Origin: Marinobacter caseinilyticus
Lineage (GTDB): Bacteria > Pseudomonadota > Gammaproteobacteria > Pseudomonadales > Oleiphilaceae
DNA: 64,000 nucleotides
Reading direction: 5' to 3'
Assembly: GCF_011074955.1 (NCBI RefSeq)
Contig: NZ_WUQJ01000036.1
Coordinates: 55,259 to 119,258, forward strand
Shown: positions 43,108 through 52,667 of the stretch, piece after piece
Layout: every line of letters begins with the position of its first letter
Numbering within the stretch: the stretch's first letter is position 1
Made by a program: the position numbers and the translations under genes
The notes under the pieces: model-generated
Told to the model about the DNA's origin: nothing
Database searches by the model: none
The model's input: the letters and a program-made list of their open reading frames with translations, nothing else

Positions 43108-43898
43108 TATCGGACGATACCCCGATCCGCGTTTCGAAGAGAATCGATCAAAGGTCGAATTTCAGTCACATCGCCGTAGGTGGCTTCAAGCGCTTCAACA
43201 GCCTGTTCTGTGGTCAGACCCTGGCGGTATATGATCTTGTAAGCACGACGCAAGCTCAGCAAAAATTCCTTGCCAAAGCCACGGCGTTTGAGCCCTTCGA
43301 CATTGACGCCAAATGGCGATGCCGACTGACCACTCGCCATGACATAGGCGGGAATATCCTTGAGCACAATGCTGCCGCCGGCACTCATGCTATGGGGGCC
43401 AATACGGCAGAATTGGTGCACCATGGTGCCCCCCCCAAGAATGGCCCAGTCGCCAACCGTCACGTGTCCGGCCAGCGTCGCACAATTGGCCAGAATGGTG
43501 TTGTTGCCCACCACACAGTCGTGAGCAACATGCACATACGCCATCAACAAATTGTGATCACCGATGCGGGTTTCTCCACGATCCTGGGTTGTGCCCCGGT
43601 GGATCGTGCAGTTTTCGCGGATGATATTGTTGTCACCAATGATCAAGGTGGTCGGCTCACCAGCGTATTTTTTATCCTGGCACTCTTCGCCCACACTGGA
43701 AAACTGGAATATACGGTTGTTTTTCCCAATGACGGTCGGGCCCTTGATCACGACATGCGACATGATCTCGGTACCCGAACCAATCTCCACATCGGCACCG
43801 ATGTAACTCCAGGGACCAATCGTTACGTTGTCGGCTACCTTTGCAGACGGTTCAACAATCGCCTGAGGGTGAACTCCCGACCAGTGTTGTGTTGACAT
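43107..43898 (-). CDS. lpxA: UDP-N-acetylglucosamine acyltransferase
   Basis: A 263-residue left-handed beta-helix acyltransferase. The start is ATG 43898, in TGATG overlap with the fabZ stop; an upstream TTG is possible but not needed. Hexapeptide repeats are seen throughout (HPQAIVEPSAKVADNVTIGPWSYIG, GDNNIIRENCTIHRGTTQDRGETRIGDHNLLMAYVHVAHDCVVGNN) with the catalytic His in the VHVAHD segment. The C-terminal helical part RRGFGKEFLLSLRRAYKIIYRQ is typical. It adds the first acyl chain to UDP-GlcNAc. Confidence 0.96.
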   Translation of the reverse strand: MSTQHWSGVHPQAIVEPSAKVADNVTIGPWSYIGADVEIGSGTEIMSHVVIKGPTVIGKNNRIFQFSSVGEECQDKKYAGEPTTLIIGDNNIIRENCTIHRGTTQDRGETRIGDHNLLMAYVHVAHDCVVGNNTILANCATLAGHVTVGDWAILGGGTMVHQFCRIGPHSMSAGGSIVLKDIPAYVMASGQSASPFGVNVEGLKRRGFGKEFLLSLRRAYKIIYRQGLTTEQAVEALEATYGDVTEIRPLIDSLRNADRGIVR

Positions 43899-44335
43899 CA
43901 AACATTTCTCTCAGCGGTCATCACTTCTGCCACGCAGGCGACCTCATCACCCACCAGTGCGCGACAGTCAAACTTCCAGATACCGTGTTTACCGGTAACA
44001 AACCGTGACTCAAGCCGCAGTTGATCTCCCGGCACCACAGGGCGCTTGAAGCGCACTTTACTGGACCCAGCGAGATAGTGTATCACGCCATCAGATGGTT
44101 TCCTGTCAACGGTCACAAACCCGAGAATTCCTGACAATTGTGCCATCGCCTCAACGATTAACACCCCTGGCATAATTGGTTTGCCAGGAAAATGGCCATT
44201 GAAAAAAGGCTCGTTTATGGACACGTTCTTATAACCCACAATGGATTGCCCTTTTTCGACCTCAATCACACGGTCCACCAGCAGGAACGGATAGCGGTGC
44301 GGCAGAAATTCCATAATTTCTTCGATATACATCAT
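43898..44335 (-). CDS. fabZ: 3-hydroxyacyl-ACP dehydratase
   Basis: A 145-residue hot-dog-fold enzyme with IMEFLPHRYPFLLVDRVIE and the active-site HFPGKPIMPGVLIVEAMAQLSG (His and Glu). Two ATGs in a row at 44335 and 44332 could both start. It dehydrates hydroxyacyl-ACP in fatty acid synthesis and competes with LpxA/LpxD for the same substrate, which explains its place in the lipid A operon. One-base overlaps with its neighbours keep expression linked. Confidence 0.96.
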   Translation of the reverse strand: MMYIEEIMEFLPHRYPFLLVDRVIEVEKGQSIVGYKNVSINEPFFNGHFPGKPIMPGVLIVEAMAQLSGILGFVTVDRKPSDGVIHYLAGSSKVRFKRPVVPGDQLRLESRFVTGKHGIWKFDCRALVGDEVACVAEVMTAERNV

Positions 44336-44346
44336 CAGGATTGGCC

Positions 44347-45372
44347 TCAGCCCTCTAATTTTTTTTCCAGCTCTTTCAGCTTTCTCGCCATGGCATCAAG
44401 CTGGCGGAAACGAACTGCGTTTTTGCGCCACTGTCTGTTTTTGTCCGCACTGGTGCCCGACGAATAGACCCCGGGCTCCCGAATATCACCGGTCACCAGA
44501 GTCATGCCCGTCAAGTGAACCTGGTCACTGATGGTCAGGTGTCCCGCAACGCCTGAGGCCCCGCCGAAGACACAATGACTGCCCACTTTCGTGCTACCTG
44601 CAATGCCAACAAAGGCGGCCATCGCAGAGTGATCGCCAATAGTGACGTTGTGGGCAATCTGAATCAGATTATCCAGTTTCACGCCATTACCGATTACCGT
44701 ATCGTCCAGTGCTCCGCGGTCGATGGTGGTGTTTGCACCCACTTCAACGTCGTCGCCAAGAATGACACGGCCGATCTGTGCAATGCGATGCCAGACACCT
44801 TTGTCATTAGCAAACCCAAAGCCGTCCGACCCGATGACCGCGCCACTCAGTATGTGGCAGCGCTCGCCCAGCACCACGTCGTGGGCCAGTGTCACTCGCG
44901 GTCTCAGCGTGGAATCGCCGCCAATGCGACTGCGGGCACCGATCACACAACCGGCGCCAACTACCACCCTGTCACCAAGGCAGGCGCCCGCTTCGATGAC
45001 GGCTTGGGGGCCAACAGAAACAGAGTCCGGCACTTCCGCCGTCGGATCAATGACCGCACTCGGATGAATACCGGGCATTGCAACGGGGGAAGGGTCGAAC
45101 CAGTGGCTTAGCCGAGCATAACCGAGGTAGGGATTGTCCAGTAACAGGACATTGGTCTGAGTGTGCTCTGCCATGCTGGGCGACAGGATCACCGCGGAGG
45201 CATGACTATTCGACAGATAACGAACATAGGAGGGGTTGGCCAGGAACGATAATTGGCCTGGCCCTGCCGCTTGTAACGTGGCCAGTCCGCTGATGACGCA
45301 ACCGGGGTCGCCTTTGAGTTCGGCCCCAAGCGCCTCGGCAATGTCGCCCAGCGTGTAGGAACTTTGTTTCAT
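44347..45372 (-). CDS. lpxD: UDP-3-O-acylglucosamine N-acyltransferase
   Basis: A 341-residue acyltransferase. An N-terminal uridine-binding domain (LGDIAEALGAELKGDPGCVISGLATLQAAGPGQLSFLANPSYVRYL) precedes the beta-helix of hexapeptide repeats (VGANTTIDRGALDDTVIGNGVKLDNLIQIAHNVTIGDHSAMAAFVGIAGSTKVGSH), which holds the catalytic His in QIAHNV. A coiled C-terminal tail (RFRQLDAMARKLKELEKKL) closes it. It acylates the 2-amino group in lipid A synthesis. Located 68 bases after skp and 11 before fabZ. Confidence 0.96.
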   Translation of the reverse strand: MKQSSYTLGDIAEALGAELKGDPGCVISGLATLQAAGPGQLSFLANPSYVRYLSNSHASAVILSPSMAEHTQTNVLLLDNPYLGYARLSHWFDPSPVAMPGIHPSAVIDPTAEVPDSVSVGPQAVIEAGACLGDRVVVGAGCVIGARSRIGGDSTLRPRVTLAHDVVLGERCHILSGAVIGSDGFGFANDKGVWHRIAQIGRVILGDDVEVGANTTIDRGALDDTVIGNGVKLDNLIQIAHNVTIGDHSAMAAFVGIAGSTKVGSHCVFGGASGVAGHLTISDQVHLTGMTLVTGDIREPGVYSSGTSADKNRQWRKNAVRFRQLDAMARKLKELEKKLEG

Positions 45373-45440
45373 GTCTTGCTCCAGCTCACGCGCTTGGACA
45401 CCAGGAGGGCTGCAGGCGCCCTCTCTTCCGCAATCATTGT

Positions 45441-45938
45441 TTATTGATTCAGCTTTTCCAACAACTGCGAGGTCAGGTCCATGTCGGGCTTGGCATAGAC
45501 CACGGCTTCACTTGGCAGAATCAAATCCAGATCGTTTTCTTGCAGAAGCTCTTTGACGGCGGCGTCGACTTGCGGACGCGCACTTTCCAGAAACGATTGC
45601 TTGCGACTCGCCACAGTCGAATCCAGGCGCTGTTTCAGGAAGTTAAACTCTTTCACTTTTTCCTGAAATTCGGAGGCCAATTTGCTGCGCTCCGATTCGT
45701 TCATCATGGCACCGTCTTTTTCGATGCGCTCTTTTAGCTTACGAGCTTCATCCTGAACGCCCCTGACTTTTACTTCGTCGTCAGCAAAGTCCTTTTGCAG
45801 CTGTTCACTGAAGGCCTGGGCATCGGAGGAGGAAAACAATGCCTGGCGCAAATCCACAACCCCAATACGAGTTTCCGCCAGGGCAGGAACGGCCAGCAAC
45901 AACGTCATCACACCGGCCAGTAAACGTAAGTTAAACAT
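45441..45938 (-). CDS. skp: OmpH/Skp periplasmic chaperone
   Basis: A 165-residue protein; start at 45938 (MFNLRLLAGV) because AAGGAG sits nine bases upstream; three ATGs lie close together. The signal peptide ends VPALAE. The mature part opens TRIGVVDLRQALFSSSDAQA and has long coiled-coil arms (KVRGVQDEARKLKERIEKDGAMMNESERSKLASEFQEKVKEFNFLKQRLD), as in trimeric Skp, which carries unfolded outer-membrane proteins through the periplasm. It directly follows bamA, its functional partner. Confidence 0.94.
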   Translation of the reverse strand: MFNLRLLAGVMTLLLAVPALAETRIGVVDLRQALFSSSDAQAFSEQLQKDFADDEVKVRGVQDEARKLKERIEKDGAMMNESERSKLASEFQEKVKEFNFLKQRLDSTVASRKQSFLESARPQVDAAVKELLQENDLDLILPSEAVVYAKPDMDLTSQLLEKLNQ

Positions 45939-46020
45939 GTTCATCATCTCCTTGAGATCCTTATTGTTCTGGTTATAAAAACGATTGTAAGGGTTCACAC
46001 ACTGCGTTCAGCAACACCCA

Positions 46021-48339
46021 TCAGAAACTCTGACCCAACGAGAACTGGAAGATCTGGGTTTCATCTCCAGGCTTGTCATTGAGGGGTTTAGCAAGACTGA
46101 ATGCCAATGGGCCTACCGCAGTAATCCATTGAAAGCCAATACCCGCCGAAACCCTGACTTCATTGAAAGCCGGATCAAACCCTCGATCCGGGTCGAACAC
46201 CTGGCCGGCATCAATAAAGAATGCGGTTCTCATTGACCGCGTATCGCCGGCAAAGGGCGTCGGGAAAATAAGCTCCAGACTGCCTTCCGTCAGCAAGTTA
46301 CCGCCAAACGGATCCGGATCCGAGAAGTCGTTCGGGCTATTGGTTGCCTTTCGCCCCAATGAGTTGGCACGGAAACCGCGGACCGAGCCGTAACCGCCAG
46401 CAAAAAAGTGTTCAAAGAACGGCATGACCTGGCGATCATTGTAGCCATTGCCATAGCCAATATCACTACGAGCCCGGAAGACCCACGTCTGATTGGCATT
46501 CAACGGCTGGTAGAACTCAGTTCTCTGATTGACCTTGTAGTACGTCAAGTCACTACCAGGGACCGCAATGTCACCGGATAAACTCAGGCTATATCCATCG
46601 CTGGGTAACACACCACGGTTAAGGGTGCTGCGACGCCAGGAGGCGTTCAGGAAGTAATTATCAAACTCTTCGCCTTCGTCTTCGATAAAGTCACGGACTT
46701 CCTCGGACGTAAATGCCCCGGCTTTAATTTTTGACTTGGTGTAACCGACGCCGAAATTGAGCCGTGTCACGTTATCGATCGGATAGCCGAACGTCAGGCG
46801 CCCACCGTATTCATCCAGCAGGAACGACGAGATATCCTGTTCTTCAAAGTCGGTCTCACGGGCAAACAGACTGAAGCCCCGGCTGACCCCATCGACGGTG
46901 AAGTAAGGATTGGTATAGGCGAAATTCGCACTCTTGATGGAATCACTGAAGTTGGCGCCAATAGAGACGCGCTTGCCGGTGCCAAAGAAGTTATTCTCCG
47001 ATATGTTGGCACCCAGAATGACACCGGATACCTGAGAGAAACCAACCGACGCCGACAGACTACCAGTAGGCTGTTCTTCCACCGAATAATTCACGTCCAC
47101 CATATCGTCGGTGCCAGGCACCGGCACGGTTTCAACATCGACGGTTTCGAAAAAGCCCAGCCGCTCCAGTCGTGTCTTGGAGAACTCAATCCGATCGGTG
47201 GATGCGACCCCACCCTCCATCTGGGTCATTTCCTGACGCAGCACTTCATCCCGGGTGGATACGTTACCGTCAAAATTGACGCGACGAACATACGCCCGTT
47301 TTCCGGGTTCGATAAAGAATGTCACCGCAGCGGTATTATCGTCGCCGGTTTCAGGCACTGCATTTACATTGGCAAAGGTGTAACCCTCGCTGCCCAGGCG
47401 GCGCGACAGCAACTCAGACGTATTGGTCACCTGCTCCCTAGAAAAAATATCACCTTCCTTGATAAGAATGAGCTTGCGCAGCTCCTCCTCGTCAACGATC
47501 AGTTCCCCTCTCAACCGGATGTCCGAGACCGTGTATTGAGGGCCTTCGCTGATGGCCAGCGCGATAAAGACCGCTTTCTTGTCCGGGGAGATAGACACCT
47601 GGCTCGACTCTACGCTGAAATCCAGGTAACCGCGGTCAAGGTAAAACGAGCGCAGGGTTTCCAGATCGCCACTCAGGCGTTCACGGGCGTATTTGTCCGA
47701 ACTGGTGAGCGAGCTCCACCAACCACTGGTTTCAAGCTCGAATAGATCCAGCAATTGTTCATCGCTAAAGGCGTCATTGCCGATAATATTAATGTGCTTG
47801 ATCGAGGCCACATCGCCTTCATTAATTTTAAGGCGAATGGCGACCCGGTTTCGGGGTAACTCTTCGGCAGTGGCTTTGACTCGCGCATTGTAGCGACCCT
47901 GACCGACGTATGAGCGCAGGATTTCCAATTCCAGCCGCTCCAGTGTCGCACGACGAAAGACCTGTCCTTCCTGCAATCCGGCGCCTTTCAGCGCATCGGT
48001 GAGCATCTCCGTTTCAATCGCCTTGTTGCCCTCAATGTCTATTGAACTGATGGCGGGGCGCTCTTTGACCGTGAGGATGAGGACGCCATCATCCCGGCTG
48101 GCCTCCAGGTCCGTAAACAATCCGGTGCGAAACAGCGTTTTGATGGCGTCGGCCAGTTCCATCTCATTGATGGATTCGCCAATATCCACGGGGAAGGAAG
48201 AAAAGACACTGCCTGCGGAAACTCGCTGCAAGCCTTCCACTTCAATGTCGGAAATCACAAATTCGTCGGCATGCGCCGGCTGAAAGGCCCAGGCTGTCGC
48301 CAGGAGGCTAAAAGCCACGCCAGTTAGAGAACGTCTCAT
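46021..48339 (-). CDS. bamA: Outer-membrane assembly factor BamA
   Basis: About 772 residues from the ATG at 48339 (MRRSLTGVAFSLLATAW, signal peptide ending near AHADE); a GTG 21 bases earlier is possible. Five POTRA domains occupy roughly residues 20-420 (FVISDIEVEGLQRVSAGSVFSSFPV first). The C-terminal 16-strand barrel follows, with the conserved VRGFRANSLG motif (substrate-gate loop) and a last residue F in FQFSLGQSF. It inserts beta-barrel proteins into the outer membrane. It lies between rseP and skp in the usual order. Confidence 0.97.
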   Translation of the reverse strand: MRRSLTGVAFSLLATAWAFQPAHADEFVISDIEVEGLQRVSAGSVFSSFPVDIGESINEMELADAIKTLFRTGLFTDLEASRDDGVLILTVKERPAISSIDIEGNKAIETEMLTDALKGAGLQEGQVFRRATLERLELEILRSYVGQGRYNARVKATAEELPRNRVAIRLKINEGDVASIKHINIIGNDAFSDEQLLDLFELETSGWWSSLTSSDKYARERLSGDLETLRSFYLDRGYLDFSVESSQVSISPDKKAVFIALAISEGPQYTVSDIRLRGELIVDEEELRKLILIKEGDIFSREQVTNTSELLSRRLGSEGYTFANVNAVPETGDDNTAAVTFFIEPGKRAYVRRVNFDGNVSTRDEVLRQEMTQMEGGVASTDRIEFSKTRLERLGFFETVDVETVPVPGTDDMVDVNYSVEEQPTGSLSASVGFSQVSGVILGANISENNFFGTGKRVSIGANFSDSIKSANFAYTNPYFTVDGVSRGFSLFARETDFEEQDISSFLLDEYGGRLTFGYPIDNVTRLNFGVGYTKSKIKAGAFTSEEVRDFIEDEGEEFDNYFLNASWRRSTLNRGVLPSDGYSLSLSGDIAVPGSDLTYYKVNQRTEFYQPLNANQTWVFRARSDIGYGNGYNDRQVMPFFEHFFAGGYGSVRGFRANSLGRKATNSPNDFSDPDPFGGNLLTEGSLELIFPTPFAGDTRSMRTAFFIDAGQVFDPDRGFDPAFNEVRVSAGIGFQWITAVGPLAFSLAKPLNDKPGDETQIFQFSLGQSF

Positions 48340-48382
48340 TCGGTTAGTTCGCCTGTTCACGCGCGTTAGGAGGTCGCAATTC

Positions 48383-49732
48383 TCACAACCGCATCAGGTC
48401 GTTGTAAAGAGCAAACACCATTAATGTAAGAATCATTGCCATACCAATTCGTAACCCAATCGCCTGAACCTGCTCTGAGAGCGGCTTTCGGCGTATTGCT
48501 TCAATGGTGTAGTAAACGATGTGACCACCATCCAAAACCGGTACGGGCAACAGGTTTAGCACTCCCAGACTAACGCTCAGGTAAGCCAGAAAGCGGATAA
48601 AATCTTCAAATCCCGAGCTGACGCTGGCTTCCGCGACTCGGGCAATCGTAATCGGACCACTGAGATTTGTAGGTGATAGCAGCCCTGTCAGCATTTTCTG
48701 AATGGCCACAAAGGTCAGCCGGGTGTCAGCCCAGGTTTCAGAGGCCGCATTGGGAATAGCTGCCAAAGGCCCGTAACTGACGTTCCTCAGCTTATCCTCC
48801 GGCCACCCAACCGGACTCACACCAGCGCCGACATAACCGGAAGGTTTGCCGTCGGCGCCCTCCCTTTCGGCCGGCGTCACTTCAATCGAGACCGTCACGT
48901 TATTACGAACGACGCTCAGCATCAATTCTGTTTCGGGCGAGGCCTGAATCCAGCGCACCAAATCAAACCAATCGGACACCGGCTCGCCATTAACAGCGGT
49001 GATACGGTCACCCACCTGAAGACCAGACGTCGCCGCTCTGCCACCGCTGATGATCTCACCCAACGTTGCAGGCACTGCGGGACGCCAAGGCGTAAGGCCC
49101 AGCAGTGCGACCGGATTGGGGCTTTCGTCGTCAAACTGCCAACCGTTCAAGTCGCCCGTCAAGGTGCGAGGCTGACCATTTTCAGAAACGGCCATCTGGA
49201 TCGGACCGTGTTCACCCGCCCGCTCCAGCAGCCGCATGTTGATTTCACGCCAGGAGCTTACCGGGCGCCCATCGACCTCAATGATCTCCATGCCGCCTGA
49301 CAAGCCCATCTCTGCCGCAATCGAATCCTGCTGCACTTCACCAACAAAGGGCGCCGGTGTGGTGTACCCCACCATGCCCAGCAGCCAATAAGCCGCAATC
49401 GCGAACAAAAAATTGGCGACAGGCCCGGCGGCCGCTATGGCAATTCGCTGGCTTGGAGGCTTTGACGTAAATGCCTCGGAACGCTGGTGCTCTGGAACCG
49501 GCCCTTCCCGCTCGTCGAGCATTTTGACGTAACCACCGAGCGGAATGGCGGCAATCGCAAATTCGGTTCCATGGCGGTCAAACCGGGAGAACAGCGGTTT
49601 GCCAAAACCGACTGAAAACCTTAAAACCCGAACGCCGCATCGCCGGGCCACCCAAAAATGACCAAATTCGTGGATCGTGACCAGAATGCCGAGCGTAACA
49701 ATCAGTGCCAACACGGTTTGAATTATCTGCAT
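48383..49732 (-). CDS. rseP: RseP-type site-2 intramembrane metalloprotease
   Basis: About 449 residues from the ATG at 49732 (MQIIQTVLALIVTLGILVTIHEFGHFWVARRCGV); a TTG five codons earlier is less likely. HEFGH is the zinc-binding active site, LPVPVLDGGH the third zinc ligand motif, and two PDZ-like domains lie between (VGEVQQDSIAAEMGLSGG; ATSGLQVGDRITAVNGEPV). The protease cleaves anti-sigma factor RseA within the membrane to activate sigma E. Here it sits upstream of bamA, one of sigma E's main targets. Confidence 0.96.
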   Translation of the reverse strand: MQIIQTVLALIVTLGILVTIHEFGHFWVARRCGVRVLRFSVGFGKPLFSRFDRHGTEFAIAAIPLGGYVKMLDEREGPVPEHQRSEAFTSKPPSQRIAIAAAGPVANFLFAIAAYWLLGMVGYTTPAPFVGEVQQDSIAAEMGLSGGMEIIEVDGRPVSSWREINMRLLERAGEHGPIQMAVSENGQPRTLTGDLNGWQFDDESPNPVALLGLTPWRPAVPATLGEIISGGRAATSGLQVGDRITAVNGEPVSDWFDLVRWIQASPETELMLSVVRNNVTVSIEVTPAEREGADGKPSGYVGAGVSPVGWPEDKLRNVSYGPLAAIPNAASETWADTRLTFVAIQKMLTGLLSPTNLSGPITIARVAEASVSSGFEDFIRFLAYLSVSLGVLNLLPVPVLDGGHIVYYTIEAIRRKPLSEQVQAIGLRIGMAMILTLMVFALYNDLMRL

Positions 49733-49789
49733 ATAGTTCTCAAACAATAGGCCTCAAGTAATACGATGGTGGCGCGATAGCCCCGTTTC

Positions 49790-50968
49790 TCAGACAAGCT
49801 GTCGTCGGATCTGTTCCTGTGCCTTTGCTCTTGCCAACTGGTCCTGCAAGAAAATTGTGTCAAAATCGTCGGCGGGCATCACTGGCATCGCCGCCAGCGT
49901 CCGCTCTATGACAACGGGAATGTCGGCGAAACACAACTGCTCTGCCAGAAATGCCGCCACGGCCTCTTCGTTCGCGGCGTTCAGCACCGCTGGGGCCGTC
50001 CCCCCCGCCTTGAAGGCTTCGGCAGCAAGCCGTAAGCAGGGGAACCTGGTCAGATCAGGGCGCTCAAAATGAAACTTCCCCAACGCAAACAGATCGAGCG
50101 GCGCAACACCGGCGTCAATACGTTCCGGCCAGGCCAGGCCATTGGCAATGGGCGTCCGCATATCGGGGCTCCCCAACTGTGCCAGTACGGACCCATCGAG
50201 GTACTCTACCATGGAGTGAATGATACTCTCAGGGTGGACATGCACTTCAATGTTGTCGGGCACGGTATTGAATAACCAGCACGCTTCAATCAGCTCCAGA
50301 CCCTTGTTCATCAGGGTGGCTGAGTCTACCGATATTTTCTGCCCCATGGACCAGTTCGGGTGGGCACACGCCTGCGCGGGTGAAACCTCGCGTAACGCTT
50401 CGGCGCTGTGGGACCGGAACGGCCCACCCGAGGCCGTCAGCAGGATGCGCCGAACGCCGGCAGCCCCCATGTCTCGAGCCATGGATGGCGGCAAGCACTG
50501 GAAAATCGCATTGTGCTCGCTGTCGATAGGCAACAACTCCGCCCCGGACGCCTGAACGGCGTCCATGAACAACCGGCCGGACATCACCAGAGCCTCTTTG
50601 TTGGCCAGCAATACACGCTTACCGGCGCCGACAGCGGCCAGTGTCGGGGGCAATCCGGCGGCACCGACTATCGCCGCCATAACCGTATCGGCCTGCGCCG
50701 CGCTGGCGACTTCACACAACGCCTCTGGGCCGCCAAGCACCTGGGTATTGCAACGCGAGGACAGCGCTTCCGCCAGCTTCTCAGCCGCGCTCGGATCCGC
50801 CATGACCGCCACCCGAGGTTGAAACTCCAGGCATAAGCGAGCCATCTCATCGACATTGGCGTTCGCGGTCAGGGCGTACACCGAAAATCGGTCCGGGTGA
50901 CGACGGATCACATCCAGAGTGTTGATCCCGATCGAGCCGGTCGCCCCAAGTATGGTGACATGACGCAT
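49790..50968 (-). CDS. dxr: 1-deoxy-D-xylulose 5-phosphate reductoisomerase
   Basis: A 392-residue enzyme: NADPH motif ILGATGSIGINTLDVI at the N-terminus, LLANKEALVMSG, DSEHNAIFQCL and LTASGGPFR in the centre with metal and substrate ligands, NKGLELIEA later. It makes 2-C-methyl-D-erythritol 4-phosphate in isoprenoid synthesis, whose products feed UppS. Its ATG overlaps the cdsA stop by one base (TGATG). Confidence 0.96.
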   Translation of the reverse strand: MRHVTILGATGSIGINTLDVIRRHPDRFSVYALTANANVDEMARLCLEFQPRVAVMADPSAAEKLAEALSSRCNTQVLGGPEALCEVASAAQADTVMAAIVGAAGLPPTLAAVGAGKRVLLANKEALVMSGRLFMDAVQASGAELLPIDSEHNAIFQCLPPSMARDMGAAGVRRILLTASGGPFRSHSAEALREVSPAQACAHPNWSMGQKISVDSATLMNKGLELIEACWLFNTVPDNIEVHVHPESIIHSMVEYLDGSVLAQLGSPDMRTPIANGLAWPERIDAGVAPLDLFALGKFHFERPDLTRFPCLRLAAEAFKAGGTAPAVLNAANEEAVAAFLAEQLCFADIPVVIERTLAAMPVMPADDFDTIFLQDQLARAKAQEQIRRQLV

Positions 50969-51807
50969 CAGAGGCCGCTCGCCGCCAGCCAGCCGAGCAA
51001 TGTTATCAGCAATGCAAACACCGGGATTGCCGCTGTCAGGCTATCGATGCGATCCATTATGCCGCCATGGCCCGGCAGTAGCTGACTGCTGTCCTTGATT
51101 CCACGAAACCGCTTCATCATGCTCTCCAATAGGTCGCCCAGCACCGACACGCTGCCAGTGATCAGGCTCGCCACCAGCAACAGCGCACCGTTGAGCATAC
51201 TGGCGTCGGCAAGCAGACTGATCACCACGGAAAACACACCCACCGCCAGCAAACCACCCCAAACACCTGCCCAGGATTTTCCCGGGCTCACTCGGGGTGC
51301 CAGCTTGGCTTTGCCAAAGGCCCGTCCGGAAAAATAGGCGCCAATGTCCGCCACCCAAACGATACAGAACACATAGAGTATCAGCAGCAGGTTGTTCGAT
51401 ATCTCGCCAAAGACAAAGTCGCCATTTCGCAGGTGGTTAAGCCCAACCCAGGCGGGCACCAGAACCAGCAAGCCCATGACCGCCCGAATGGGCGTCGGTT
51501 GCCAGTACTGGCTAGCATCAGGATACTGCCGTACCAAAATAAAACACACTACCCACCAGGCCAGTGCCAGCCATAACACGCCGACGGCATTGACAATGAT
51601 CAGACCATACAGAATGGCTGCCACCAGCGCCGCGTAGGCGATGCGACCGGCCTGCCCGGTCAGGCCGGCCAGGTTGCCCCACTCCCAGGCGCCAATGGTG
51701 ATAATGATGCCGGTAAACAAGGCAAAGCCCAGAGGTGGCAGGAAGAAAATGCCACCCACGGCAATGGGCGCCATAATTAAAGCCGTAATGATGCGAGTTT
51801 TGAGCAC
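50968..51807 (-). CDS. cdsA: Phosphatidate cytidylyltransferase
   Basis: A 279-residue inner-membrane protein starting at GTG 51807, 22 bases after the uppS stop. It has about eight membrane helices and ends with the CDP-DAG synthase signature LGDLLESMMKRFRGIKDSSQLLPGHGGIMDRIDS (conserved Asp, GHGG and DRxDS). The enzyme makes CDP-diacylglycerol from phosphatidate and CTP for phospholipid synthesis. It is cotranscribed with uppS and dxr. Confidence 0.95.
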   Translation of the reverse strand: MLKTRIITALIMAPIAVGGIFFLPPLGFALFTGIIITIGAWEWGNLAGLTGQAGRIAYAALVAAILYGLIIVNAVGVLWLALAWWVVCFILVRQYPDASQYWQPTPIRAVMGLLVLVPAWVGLNHLRNGDFVFGEISNNLLLILYVFCIVWVADIGAYFSGRAFGKAKLAPRVSPGKSWAGVWGGLLAVGVFSVVISLLADASMLNGALLLVASLITGSVSVLGDLLESMMKRFRGIKDSSQLLPGHGGIMDRIDSLTAAIPVFALLITLLGWLAASGL

Positions 51808-51829
51808 AGTGCGGTTCGCTCTTTTGTCG

Positions 51830-52600
51830 TTATTTTAAGGCGCAGCGGTGGGCAATCTGGTCATCCGTTTGACCAAATCGCCGCTGCCGGCTGGCGTAAG
51901 CGTTCAATGCTTCACGCATTTGTTGCTCTCGGAAGTCTGGCCAGTACACCTCTGAGAAATAGAACTCCGTGTAGGCCAACTGCCACAGCATAAAGTTACT
52001 GATGCGCTGCTCGCCTGCGGTTCTTATCATCAGATCCGGCATCGGCAGGTTGCCGGTGGAGAGGTGTTCTTGAAGGGTAACATCGGTTATGTCGGATGGA
52101 ACCAGGGTGCCCGCCTGCACTTTTTCGGCCACTTGTCGGGCCGCCTGAGTCATATCCCATTGCCCGCCATAGTTGGCGGCAATGACGAGCGTCATCAGGG
52201 TATTGTGCTCGGTTAAGGTCTCTGCACGCTCCATGTGGTCCTGCAGGGTGGGACTGAATGCAGTGCGGTCGCCAATAATTTTGAGGCGAATGTTATTGCG
52301 GTGCAGTTTTTTGACCTCGCGCTCCAGCGCAAACAGAAATAGCCGCATCAGCGCCGACACTTCTTCAGCCGGCCGCCGCCAATTTTCACTGGAAAAAGCA
52401 AACAGCGTGAGCACGTCGACCCCTTCCCGGGCGCAGGTCTCGACCACGGCCTTCACCGCATTCACACCGGCTTTGTGGCCAGCGACGCCCGCCAACCGCC
52501 GGGCTTTAGCCCAGCGGTTATTACCGTCCATGATAATGGCTACATGCCTGGGCCGATTGCCTGCTGAAACCGGAATGCCCGCCGCTACATTTTCCGTCAT
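51830..52600 (-). CDS. uppS: Undecaprenyl diphosphate synthase (cis-prenyltransferase)
   Basis: A 256-residue enzyme with the N-terminal motif HVAIIMDGNNRWAKARRLAGVAGHKAG (catalytic Asp), TLFAFSSENWRRP and, near the C-terminus, DLMIRTAGEQRISNFMLWQLAYTEFYF. It condenses isopentenyl units to undecaprenyl diphosphate, the lipid carrier for peptidoglycan. The operon links its product to downstream wall and membrane genes. Confidence 0.96.
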   Translation of the reverse strand: MTENVAAGIPVSAGNRPRHVAIIMDGNNRWAKARRLAGVAGHKAGVNAVKAVVETCAREGVDVLTLFAFSSENWRRPAEEVSALMRLFLFALEREVKKLHRNNIRLKIIGDRTAFSPTLQDHMERAETLTEHNTLMTLVIAANYGGQWDMTQAARQVAEKVQAGTLVPSDITDVTLQEHLSTGNLPMPDLMIRTAGEQRISNFMLWQLAYTEFYFSEVYWPDFREQQMREALNAYASRQRRFGQTDDQIAHRCALK

Positions 52601-52667
52601 GCCTTCCCCTTCTCAGTAAGCCCGCACGCAGCGCCCACTGATCGAATACCGAAAGTGACCAGGAGGA